The position numbers were made by a program, and so were the translations under genes. From positions 1 through 43,168 of the forward strand of contig CAMOWU010000018.1 in NCBI GenBank assembly GCA_946628545.1: 43,168 nucleotides of DNA, given 5' to 3'. The notes under the pieces were generated by a model. It ran no database searches. It had not been told where the DNA came from and saw nothing but the letters and a program-made list of their open reading frames with translations. Each line of letters begins with the position of its first letter. Within the stretch, counting starts at the first letter, position 1. The stretch is from an uncultured Bacteroides sp. (GTDB taxonomy: Bacteria; Bacteroidota; Bacteroidia; Bacteroidales; Bacteroidaceae). Below, piece by piece: positions 7,701 to 13,689 of the stretch.

Positions 7701-9462
7701 GAACGCCAAGTCCGACGACAACAGCAAGAAAAAGAAGGGATTCACCAAGGAGGTGCAGCTCAACGACACCGCCTCTGTGGATGTGAACCATGGACAGAAC
7801 AGCAAGCGCATCATTGTCCGTGCCACCACAAAGGAAGGTAAGACCTACAAGTTGAAGTACAAGAGACTGGATGCCAACAACATCAGGATCAAGAACCGCG
7901 ACTCCATCCCTCTGAAGATATCCGTCGTGGCCAAGGAGCCCCTGTACGAAAAAGGCTGGTACAAGACAGCCCAAGTTCTGGCGCGTGGCCTGATGATGGT
8001 CCGCAATGCCAGCGTCAGCTACCGCAACAACTATTCGTTGACCCTTCCTGGCTTCCGCACTGAGATAGGCGATGCCTTCGGTCAGAAATCCATAGGCGGC
8101 AAGATGTCGCCAGGTTGGGACTTCGCCTTTGGCGCCGTGGGCAACAGCTATATCCAGAAAGCCGCCGACAATGGATGGCTGATGGTCAACGATGCCAACA
8201 TCACCACCCCCTCCACCACCACAGCAGCCGAGGACCTCAGTCTGCGTCTGTCTCTGGAGCCCATACGCGACCTGAAAATCGACCTTGATGCCAGCCGCAC
8301 CATCAACAAGAGCCGTTCTGTGCAGTTCATGTACAAGGGTATGCCCGCCACCCAAAGCGGTAGTTTCACCCAGACCATCATCTCCTTCCCGACAGCTTTT
8401 GGCGGTAGTGGCAACATCAACAACAACTACAGGTCCAAACCCTTCAACGAGTTCCTCAGCAACATTGCCATTATTCGTCAGCGTATGGAAGAGCGATACG
8501 CCAATGCCACTTATCCCGAAGGCCTGGGTGAATTGGCAGGCAAACCCTACGACCCTGCTATCGGTAGTGTGCCGCAATACTCAGCCGATGTGTTGATTCC
8601 AGCCTTCCTTGCCGCCTATTGCGGAGGAGACGCCAAGAAACAGCCGCTGACCATCTTCCCAGCGCTCTCTAAACTGTTGCCCAACTGGAGGATCACTTAT
8701 AGCGGACTGTCGAAACTGCCATGGTTTGCCGACCATTTCAAGAGCTTCAACATCAACCATCAGTACAAGAGCACATTCACTGTAGGAGCCTATAACTCTT
8801 ACTCCACTTTTATGGAGTATATGGGCGACTTTGGCTTCATCACCGATGTGACCACTGGCAATCCTGTGCCCAGCAGCATGTACAACGTGGGCACCGTGAG
8901 CATCAACGAACAGTTCAGTCCGTTGCTGGGTGTGGATATGACCTTCAACAACGGCATCACTGCCAAACTCGAGTATAAGACCGTGCGTTCGCTCAACCTC
9001 AGTGTCACTTCTGTAGCCCTGACCGAAAGCAACAGCAATGACATCGTTGTCGGATTCGGCTGTAAGTTCAAGGACCTGAACCTCTTTGGTGCCAAGCGCA
9101 TACAGAGTGGGCAGAAGAAGAGCAAAAACAGAAAGAATGCGAAGGAGGAAGAGAGCAACAGCAGATCGAACACGTCCAACCGTCGCACCACTACGGTGAG
9201 CCATGACCTCAACGTACGCTTCGACTTCTCCTACAGAATGCAGAACGCCCTCAACCGCAATATCCAGACCATGGTGACCACTGCGACCAATGGTAGCACA
9301 GCCTATAAGATTTCCTTGGCTGCCGACTACACCTTCAGTCGCCTGCTCACGCTGAGTGGATTCATGGATTGGCAGCGCAATGAGCCTCTTGTGTCTTCGT
9401 CATCTTATCCCACCACCACCGCCGACTTCGGTGTGAGCATGAAGTTCTCGCTCACCCGCTAA
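1771..9462 (+). CDS. sprA: SprA (Sov) outer membrane translocon of the type IX secretion/gliding machinery
   Basis: SprA is the very large 36-strand beta-barrel that forms the outer membrane pore of the type IX secretion system. The 2563-codon frame matches the family size. An N-terminal signal peptide (KKRWNHIFIFCMVLCAV...) is followed by the Asp/Glu-rich start of the mature protein and then the SprA core with many amphipathic barrel strands and a C-terminal strand ending VSMKFSLTR. The start is TTG at 1771: an in-frame TAG at 1765-1767 excludes anything upstream, and the next ATG (1807) would remove the positively charged part of the signal peptide. AGGAA sits directly before the TTG. Two low-complexity Lys-rich stretches (about residues 1922-1992 and 2446-2475) are unusual for a barrel protein. 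SprA homologues occur widely in Bacteroidetes, and no T9SS cargo with a recognisable C-terminal sorting domain was seen here. Confidence 0.93.
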   Translation: MKKRWNHIFIFCMVLCAVCAVQLSFGRLPYVDASFMRALLNSASAEADSADGSSSEVEADEAAETSVMVAENNDMEVPADTVPKVKVRKTDDPTTDNPDDNYPFDLDDPENLKKDAAEYDEKTGYYKVGTKIGDNFLSAPYLMTPEEYLNWSERKSMNAYFRQRNDSLFVTKGKEKFDFTDMHFDLGPAEKIFGPGGVRIKTNGSATLKFGFTYNFTDNPSITERNRKQTNFDFDEQVNLSVNATIGDKMGFNLNYNTEATFDFDAKNLKLKYEGKEDEIIKLIEAGNVSMPTNSSLIRGASSLFGIRTDMQFGKLNLQTVVSQKKSKSSTVSSRGGSQLSTFELEAYNYDENRHFFLSQYFRDNYDRSCATLPNITSGVTINRVELWITNTSGATQNTRDIIGLVDLGEGNKISNRQWNGQGGVPRNVANDEYSTLVNEPYTEARNVDQTSTILDAIMVGGVDYEKVENARLLSSSDYTLNKHLGYISLKQNLQSNEVLAVAFEYTYGGQTYQVGEFSGDISDNNKALYVKLLKNTSNSPRMGNWDLMMKNVYNIKANSVQKDKFRLDIKYLSDTTGVYLSYIPEELFKQTTILKMMNLDRLDDNQKTNPNGKFDFIEGYTIQASTGRVIFPVVEPFGDWLRQKLGSDALADKYCYDELYDSTKIVARQIAEKNKFTLTGEYKASSGSEIDLGSMNIPQGSVKVTAGGVELVEGSDYTVDYTMGRVTIINQSIIDAGTNVSVSLESQEEYSQIRKTMLGVNWTYDFTKNFQLGGTLLHLSEKSLTSKVAMGAEPVNNTMWGLNMNWKQQSQWLTNLIDKIPLINVSAPSSISLQAEVAQLVAGSAHGVQGNASYLDDFENTKSEIDVSSPTSWMLSSTPSNLEYGSLKNDVKYGYNRALLAWYTIDPLFTRRSSSLTPGHIKSDLNQLSNHYVREVYEREVYPNKDTNVGESTTLPILNLAYYPTERGPYNLDPDVDQNGRLLTPSKRWGGMMRKIDNSDFETSNVQYVEFWLLDPFIYTKGKQGYGGDFYINLGDVSEDVLKDGKKSYESGMPVNSASNYAETVWGRVPTEQSVVYSFSNESGARQRQDIGLNGLADADERTFGIYADYLSAVQGKVRAEVYDSLLNDPAGDDYHFFRGTDFDQHQTSVLDRYKHINGPEGNSPNSSESGESYSTAYKTTPDVEDVNADYTMNEYENFYQYKVSIRPEDMVVGRNYIVDERHTSVSLRNGNKEEATWYLFRIPLEEYERKVGSINDFSSIRFMRMYLTEFEQPIVLRFASLDLVRGEWRNYQQTLFTGDKPSVTGSLNVSAVNIEENNDKTPVNYVLPPGISRVLDPSQPQLTQDNEQALAITVKNLATGDARAVYKTFNYDLRQYKHLQMFIHANALEGDQTLDNDEMSVFLRMGSDYRSNYYEYEIPLKLTPSGRYDTYTTSGCEAVWPAENMLDIDFSVFTDLKKERNKRRASGDPEASYTQLFSQYDPDKPGNKISVMGNPSLGEVKTMMIGVRNNAPHTNSVEVWVNEMRMQDYNNEGGWAAQGNLNVQLSDIGSVNVTGHMETAGFGGLEESVTQRRDDNLYEWSVTTTFELGRLFPEKWKMQLPLYYSYSWQKVSPKYNPFDTDMLLKDALDDTGSKAERDSLSSLTETLVRNKNFSLTNWKSNYQSPKPMPFDPANFSVTYSYSKRFKEGETIVYENDEDWKFNLAYNYTPKYKTWEPFKNLKSKSKWLDIVKAQNLNYLPQNISFNTDITRSYYELQERDIDAGTRLPVTFSEQFLWNRDFSIRWDIFKSMKLSWKSATHAEIEEPYVVINKSLYPDEYSQWKDSVKRSLKSFGRPLTYASSFNGSYQVPLNKIPVLDWVSLDGSYTSNYGWTRGTELEDGTSLGHTITTSRVLNINGKLNFETLYNKSKFLEGVNKRFSGNNKKTNTNKKNAKDTKAKDSKKNAKDANAKEGDEKNTDGKTADGKVADGKQAAGKNAKSDDNSKKKKGFTKEVQLNDTASVDVNHGQNSKRIIVRATTKEGKTYKLKYKRLDANNIRIKNRDSIPLKISVVAKEPLYEKGWYKTAQVLARGLMMVRNASVSYRNNYSLTLPGFRTEIGDAFGQKSIGGKMSPGWDFAFGAVGNSYIQKAADNGWLMVNDANITTPSTTTAAEDLSLRLSLEPIRDLKIDLDASRTINKSRSVQFMYKGMPATQSGSFTQTIISFPTAFGGSGNINNNYRSKPFNEFLSNIAIIRQRMEERYANATYPEGLGELAGKPYDPAIGSVPQYSADVLIPAFLAAYCGGDAKKQPLTIFPALSKLLPNWRITYSGLSKLPWFADHFKSFNINHQYKSTFTVGAYNSYSTFMEYMGDFGFITDVTTGNPVPSSMYNVGTVSINEQFSPLLGVDMTFNNGITAKLEYKTVRSLNLSVTSVALTESNSNDIVVGFGCKFKDLNLFGAKRIQSGQKKSKNRKNAKEEESNSRSNTSNRRTTTVSHDLNVRFDFSYRMQNALNRNIQTMVTTATNGSTAYKISLAADYTFSRLLTLSGFMDWQRNEPLVSSSSYPTTTADFGVSMKFSLTR

Positions 9463-9535
9463 GCCATTTGCTAAAGAAATCCCTTTAAATTAACAGAAAG
9501 ACAATTTATAGAAGCCCCTTTAAAAGAAACAGAGA

Positions 9536-10228
9536 ATGGTCATATCACCCGTCATAGAAAAACTGATCAAAGAAAAAAACTGGGATGGACTTCACCAACT
9601 GTTTGACAGAATGTCGAACACTGAGTTCCGTCGTACCGAGAACGTCGTTCGCGATATGGTGATGCCACGTCTTGACAACGACCTGTTTTGGGAGGCCTAC
9701 CATCATCTGCTCATCTATCGCCATCAGGCTTTTCTGCCCGTCATCACATCGGCAAAGCGTTTGGCTCGCAATGGGCAGTTGTCGTTTGCCGCTCCTTCGG
9801 CCCAAGAATTGGCTCGTTTTGTGATCGAGGTTCTTCCCGACGAGCGGATGAAGATGGTCAGGATGCTCATCGGGGCGCTTGAGACAGTGGAACAAGTCAT
9901 CGGATTGTTCGGCTGGTTGGAGATTGACCAGGCTGGGCAGCGCTGTTCAGCGTTGCTGAACCTGACCTCGCCCGTGGCCTATTACGTCTTGTTCCAGACC
10001 CTGCGCCATGCAGAAGGCGAACGGGAGTTGATCCTTCGTTGTTGTCAGGCCTTGCTGTGCAAGGGAGATGACCTGTCGTTGAATATGGTGGCGATACTTC
10101 GGGCCTATTTTGATTTGTCAGAACTGAAAAAAACACTATCTTTGCCCATCCAACCCTACGAGTTGAGTTATATCGACAGTTCGTATGCCAATTTTGAGCA
10201 TGTGCTGTTGGGCAAACGTCCCCGATAA
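9536..10228 (+). CDS. Conserved-looking hypothetical protein, 230 aa
   Basis: I do not recognise this protein. It starts at an ATG 73 bp after sprA and ends 19 bp before xseA, so it probably belongs to the same transcript. It has no signal peptide or membrane segment and reads as a mostly helical soluble protein. It is rich in Leu, Arg and Glu and contains several Cys residues (for example RCCQALLC near 165-172). The repeated helix pattern resembles HEAT/TPR-like solenoids, but no motif is clear enough for a call. The upstream 73-bp gap holds two similar CCCTTTAAA tracts and no promoter consensus. Confidence 0.75.
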   Translation: MVISPVIEKLIKEKNWDGLHQLFDRMSNTEFRRTENVVRDMVMPRLDNDLFWEAYHHLLIYRHQAFLPVITSAKRLARNGQLSFAAPSAQELARFVIEVLPDERMKMVRMLIGALETVEQVIGLFGWLEIDQAGQRCSALLNLTSPVAYYVLFQTLRHAEGERELILRCCQALLCKGDDLSLNMVAILRAYFDLSELKKTLSLPIQPYELSYIDSSYANFEHVLLGKRPR

Positions 10229-10247
10229 TCCATCCATACCTGCGACT

Positions 10248-11567
10248 ATGATGACCAAGGCGTTGACACTACTGGAATTGAACTACATGGTGAACGAGGT
10301 GTTCGAGCAGTCGTTCACTCGTTCCTATTGGCTTTCGGCTGAAGTGAGCGAGGTGCGTGAGAATCGCGGCCACTGCTATATGGAGTTTGTCCAAAAGGAT
10401 GAGTTCAGCAATTCCTTGGTAGCCAAGGCCCGTGGTATGGTCTGGAAAGATAAGTGGCAGATGCTTAGGCCCTATTTCGAGCGAACCACAGGGCAGCCTT
10501 TGACTGCAGGGATGACCCTCTTGGTTCAGGTCAAACTCACTTTCCATCCCCTTTATGGTTATGCGTTGAATGTAGTGGATATCGACCCCACTTACACGCT
10601 TGGCGACATCGCACGCCGTAGGCAGGAGATTATCCAGAAGTTGCGGGATGAAGGCATAGACCAGATGAACAAGGAATTGGAGATGCCGAGGCTGTTGCAG
10701 CGGGTGGCTGTCATTTCAAGTGCCACCGCCGCTGGCTATGGCGATTTTTGCAACCAATTGAATGCCAACGACAAAGGATTGGTGTTCTATACCCGTCTTT
10801 TCCCTGCTTTGATGCAGGGTGATGGTGTGGAATCGAGTGTGATTGCCGCGCTCGACGCCATCATGGATGATGCTTTGGACTGGGATGTGGTCGTGATTAT
10901 TCGCGGTGGTGGATCTGTTTCCGACCTCTCGGGTTTCGACACATTGAAGTTGGCAGAACATGTGGCTCAGTTCCCACTGCCCATCATCACGGGCATCGGA
11001 CATGAACGCGACGACACCGTCATCGACATGGTGGCTCATACGCGTGTGAAGACCCCTACAGCTGCCGCCGAGCTCCTCATTCATCACCAGGAGGCTGAAT
11101 TGGCGTTGCTGGAGTCATGTTCCGACCGTATCCGTGGCGCTTTGGAACATCGTCTGTCGGAGGAGCTTGCACGCCTGAACCTGATTGTGGCGCGTATGCC
11201 TGCCATCTACAACCTGTTCTATCAGCGGGAGAACCAACGATTGATGCAACTGACCCATCAAATCCACCGTGACATCGACGGTGTGCTTCAGACCAGCAAG
11301 AACAAACTCGACCTCGTTGCCATGCAGCTGCCATTGCATATCAAGGCCATGATGCAGGGCGAGCAGCACAAGCTGAAACTTATCTCGATGCGCTTGAAAG
11401 CCGTGGATCCCAAGAATATCCTGCGCCAGGGCTACAGCATCGTGCAAGTGGGAGGGAAGGTGGTGAGAAGTGTGTCGCAGTTGCGCAAAGGCGATGAGAT
11501 GGTCACGATAGTGGCAGATGGCAAGGTGATATCCAATGTGACGGAAATGGAAAAAACGAATCAATAA
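10248..11567 (+). CDS. xseA: Exodeoxyribonuclease VII large subunit
   Basis: XseA is the catalytic subunit of exonuclease VII, which degrades single-stranded DNA in both directions. The N-terminal OB-fold (YWLSAEVSEVRENRGHCYME) binds DNA. The catalytic region carries the family hallmarks VVIIRGGGSVSDLSGFD, PIITGIGHERDDTVID and the VKTPTAAAE segment, followed by a long coiled coil that binds XseB. The frame is open from 10185, but that start overlaps the previous gene. The ATG at 10248 (MMTKALTLLELNYMVNEVFEQ) gives the usual N-terminus and a 439-aa product. It is followed 10 bp later by xseB. Confidence 0.96.
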   Translation: MMTKALTLLELNYMVNEVFEQSFTRSYWLSAEVSEVRENRGHCYMEFVQKDEFSNSLVAKARGMVWKDKWQMLRPYFERTTGQPLTAGMTLLVQVKLTFHPLYGYALNVVDIDPTYTLGDIARRRQEIIQKLRDEGIDQMNKELEMPRLLQRVAVISSATAAGYGDFCNQLNANDKGLVFYTRLFPALMQGDGVESSVIAALDAIMDDALDWDVVVIIRGGGSVSDLSGFDTLKLAEHVAQFPLPIITGIGHERDDTVIDMVAHTRVKTPTAAAELLIHHQEAELALLESCSDRIRGALEHRLSEELARLNLIVARMPAIYNLFYQRENQRLMQLTHQIHRDIDGVLQTSKNKLDLVAMQLPLHIKAMMQGEQHKLKLISMRLKAVDPKNILRQGYSIVQVGGKVVRSVSQLRKGDEMVTIVADGKVISNVTEMEKTNQ

Positions 11568-11577
11568 GACAATAGAT

Positions 11578-11769
11578 ATGAAGAAAGAAGGATTGACCTA
11601 CGAGAAAGCCATGAAAAGGCTGGAAGAAATCGTGGAAAAAGTGGAAAATGGCCAGATGGATATCGACAGTCTGAGCGCTACGCTGAAAGAAGCCCAGGAA
11701 CTTGTCGCTTTTTGCCGTGACAAGCTCACCAAGGTGGATGCCGAAATCAAGAAGATACTGGAAGGTTAG
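11578..11769 (+). CDS. xseB: Exodeoxyribonuclease VII small subunit
   Basis: This 63-aa helical protein has the XseB pattern (LTYEKAMKRLEEIVEKVENG, then LSATLKEAQELVAFCRDKL). It forms the helical bundle that wraps the coiled coil of XseA and is required for exonuclease VII activity. It follows xseA by 10 bp in the same operon. Its TAG stop (11767-11769) overlaps the stop codon of convergent ribF (11766-11768) by 2 nt. Confidence 0.95.
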   Translation: MKKEGLTYEKAMKRLEEIVEKVENGQMDIDSLSATLKEAQELVAFCRDKLTKVDAEIKKILEG

Positions 11770-12674
11770 GAGGGATCGTTGGAGAGCAGATAGCGGCACT
11801 GTGCCTCATCGTGCATGATTTGTCGCTTGAGTTCCTCCACATTGCCGTACTCCCTTTCCGCCCTGATGTAGTGCATGAATTCCACGGTGATATCCTCATT
11901 GTAGATGTCGGCACAGAAATCGAAGATGTTCACTTCGACGGTCTGTCTTTCGCCATTATGGAAAGTGGGGCGATGACCGATGTTCATCATGCCTTTGAAC
12001 CACTCGTCTTTCAGTCTGATCCTTACTGCATACACTCCTCCTGCGGGGATGAGCTTTCCTTTTTCTTCAGTCTGTATGTTGGCGGTGGGAAAACCGATGC
12101 TCCGACCGTTGTGGAATCCAGCTACAACCTTTCCACTGATGCTGTAGTTTCGTCCGAGCACTTGGTTGGCGGTCTTGATGTCGCCTTCCAGCAGAGCATG
12201 GCGTATGACCGACGAACTGAATTTGGTAACTGTCTCTTCTCTGTATTCTTTAGCTTGTATGACCTCTATTCCGATTTCCCGACCTACCTTCACCAGCCCA
12301 TCGAACGCAAGTCGGTCGTGTCCGATTCGATTATCGTAGCCGATAATCAGTTTTCGGGCATTCATCCTTTCTTTCAGCACTTGGATCATGAAGGTCTCGG
12401 CGGATAGCATCGACATTTCCACACTGAAATGGAGCATCTCCACCCTGTCTATGCCCGTATTCACAATGAGTTGTGTCTTCTCCTCGGGCGATGAGAGCAG
12501 TAAGGGCTCAAACCCAGGTCTTACCACGGTAAGCGGATGGTTGGAAAATGTGACGACGGCAGATGTCATGCCACATCTTTCCGCCTCTTCCTTGACTTGG
12601 GCGAGTATGAACTGGTGTCCTCTGTGGACACCATCAAAAAAACCTATGGTTGCGACACAGGGCCTGTCGTTCAT
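11766..12674 (-). CDS. ribF: Bifunctional riboflavin kinase / FAD synthetase
   Basis: RibF converts riboflavin to FMN and FMN to FAD in the cytoplasm. The N-terminal nucleotidyltransferase domain shows the GFFDGVHRGHQ motif (HxGH-type), and IGYDNRIGHDR lies in the middle. The C-terminal flavokinase domain has GFPTANI, MNIGHRPTF and VEVNIFDF. The frame is open from 12716, but the ATG at 12674 is preferred: it lies 2 bp after the stop codon of the upstream HAD gene and gives MNDRPCVATIGFFDGVH, the usual family N-terminus (302 aa). It is probably translated from the same mRNA as the HAD gene. It meets xseB tail to tail. Confidence 0.95.
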   Translation of the reverse strand: MNDRPCVATIGFFDGVHRGHQFILAQVKEEAERCGMTSAVVTFSNHPLTVVRPGFEPLLLSSPEEKTQLIVNTGIDRVEMLHFSVEMSMLSAETFMIQVLKERMNARKLIIGYDNRIGHDRLAFDGLVKVGREIGIEVIQAKEYREETVTKFSSSVIRHALLEGDIKTANQVLGRNYSISGKVVAGFHNGRSIGFPTANIQTEEKGKLIPAGGVYAVRIRLKDEWFKGMMNIGHRPTFHNGERQTVEVNIFDFCADIYNEDITVEFMHYIRAEREYGNVEELKRQIMHDEAQCRYLLSNDPS

Positions 12675-12676
12675 GT

Positions 12677-13309
12677 TCAGTATGTGGGCTCTGGGTCGGA
12701 GAAAAGTTCGGTCCAATCCTCATCTGGTGTGACCAGATGTGTCTTGAATCCCAATTTTGCAGCCGTGTCGCAGTTCTCCTTGATGTCGTCAAGATAGAGT
12801 GTGTTGAACGGCATGATGCCCGTTCTGGCGATGATGGAATGATAGATACCTGGATCAGGTTTCATCTGCCTCATTTGAAACGACAGAAAGAGCTCTTCGA
12901 AATAATCATCGATGGAGAACCCGTGGTAGTTGAAGTAGTTGGCTGATGAGTGGTTCCAGTGCAGTACATTCGTGTTGCTCAGCAGATAGACCACGTAACT
13001 GTCGCGTAGTGCCAGTAGTTTGCGCAGTCGTTGTCTGGGTATTCCTGTGAGCATGGTGTTCCATGCCTCAGCCACTTGCTGTTCGGTGGTGTTGGTGTTG
13101 CAATGGTGTTTCAGAGTTTTGCAGAATTGTTCGGATGAGATTTGCCCCAGCTCGAACTGCTTGAAAACGGCATTGGTGTCGTTGTTGTTGAAAACCTCCT
13201 CGAAATCGTTGAATCCCAGTTTGTGAAATGCTTCAGTGCATTTTTTCCTGTCCAGGTCAACGAGTACACCTCCAAAATCGAGAATCAGGTTTTGAATGTT
13301 GTCGAACAT
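12677..13309 (-). CDS. HAD-superfamily (subfamily IA) phosphatase
   Basis: This 210-aa HAD hydrolase has all four motifs: I, LDFGGVLVDLD (nucleophile Asp and acid/base Asp); II, LLSNTN; III, the Lys in MKPDPGIY; IV, LYLDDIKEN. The cap region between motifs I and II is helical, as in YihX/epoxide hydrolase N-like enzymes. The substrate cannot be told from sequence; small phosphorylated sugars or nucleotides are usual. It is the first gene of a two-gene unit with ribF, so FMN or a precursor phosphate is a guess. A TAACTTTG promoter element lies about 65 bp upstream. Confidence 0.9.
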   Translation of the reverse strand: MFDNIQNLILDFGGVLVDLDRKKCTEAFHKLGFNDFEEVFNNNDTNAVFKQFELGQISSEQFCKTLKHHCNTNTTEQQVAEAWNTMLTGIPRQRLRKLLALRDSYVVYLLSNTNVLHWNHSSANYFNYHGFSIDDYFEELFLSFQMRQMKPDPGIYHSIIARTGIMPFNTLYLDDIKENCDTAAKLGFKTHLVTPDEDWTELFSDPEPTY

Positions 13310-13374
13310 AAGTCGTGTATGTTATGAAAATCTGTGCCGTTGACAGAATAGGTGCATGTCAACGTTCCATGTGG

Positions 13375-13382
13375 CAAAGTTA
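13375..13382 (-). promoter_or_regulatory. Bacteroidetes -7 element (TAACTTTG) for HAD-ribF
   Basis: The minus strand reads TAACTTTG, an exact TAnnTTTG match, giving a leader of about 60 nt for the HAD gene. Confidence 0.5.
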
Positions 13383-13588
13383 TGCAATTTTTATGAACAA
13401 AACGTATAAGTGCTGTTGTTTTTTTTCTTACCCCCTACTTTTTTCATGCTTGATGTGTTGGTTGCTTTTTTTCTCATCTCTTTATTCGGGATGTTTTTTT
13501 TCGCAACGATAAGTCGGGAAGGATTGGAATGTTACGTTTACGTAAAAGGATGTAACAGGATTTGTTTCCATAAGTCCTTTTTTTGTGT

Positions 13589-13596
13589 TACATTTG
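13589..13596 (+). promoter_or_regulatory. Bacteroidetes -7 element (TACATTTG) for the esterase-HTCS unit
   Basis: TACATTTG matches TAnnTTTG and is followed by a leader of about 87 nt before the esterase ATG. A small inverted repeat (13531-13556) lies about 35 bp upstream and could be an operator. Confidence 0.5.
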
Positions 13597-13689
13597 CGTT
13601 AATTTATGGATTCGATCAGGAAAACGTGTTTTTCCGAGATGAGACATCTGACTTTGTCATAAGGATAACTTTCTAACCATCAACTGATA

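Larger units (their letters stand above)
13310..13689. other. Divergent intergenic region between the HAD gene and the acetylesterase
   Basis: This 380-bp gene-free stretch is T-rich on the plus strand. It contains a minus-strand TAACTTTG (13375-13382) for the HAD-ribF unit and a plus-strand TACATTTG (13589-13596) for the esterase-HTCS unit. Around 13531-13556 there are nested inverted repeats: TTACG..CGTAA (13532-13545) and GTTAC..GTAAC (13531-13556). These could be an operator just upstream of the second promoter. Short frames here (13315-13512, 13410-13676) show no coding character. Confidence 0.6.

Noticed and set aside
10185..10247. Longer N-terminus for XseA
   Set aside because: It would overlap the end of the upstream gene in another frame and adds residues not found in the family; ATG 10248 gives the normal start.
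12675..12716. Longer N-terminus for RibF
   Set aside because: It would overlap the HAD gene by 40 nt; the ATG at 12674 next to the HAD stop codon gives the usual RibF N-terminus.
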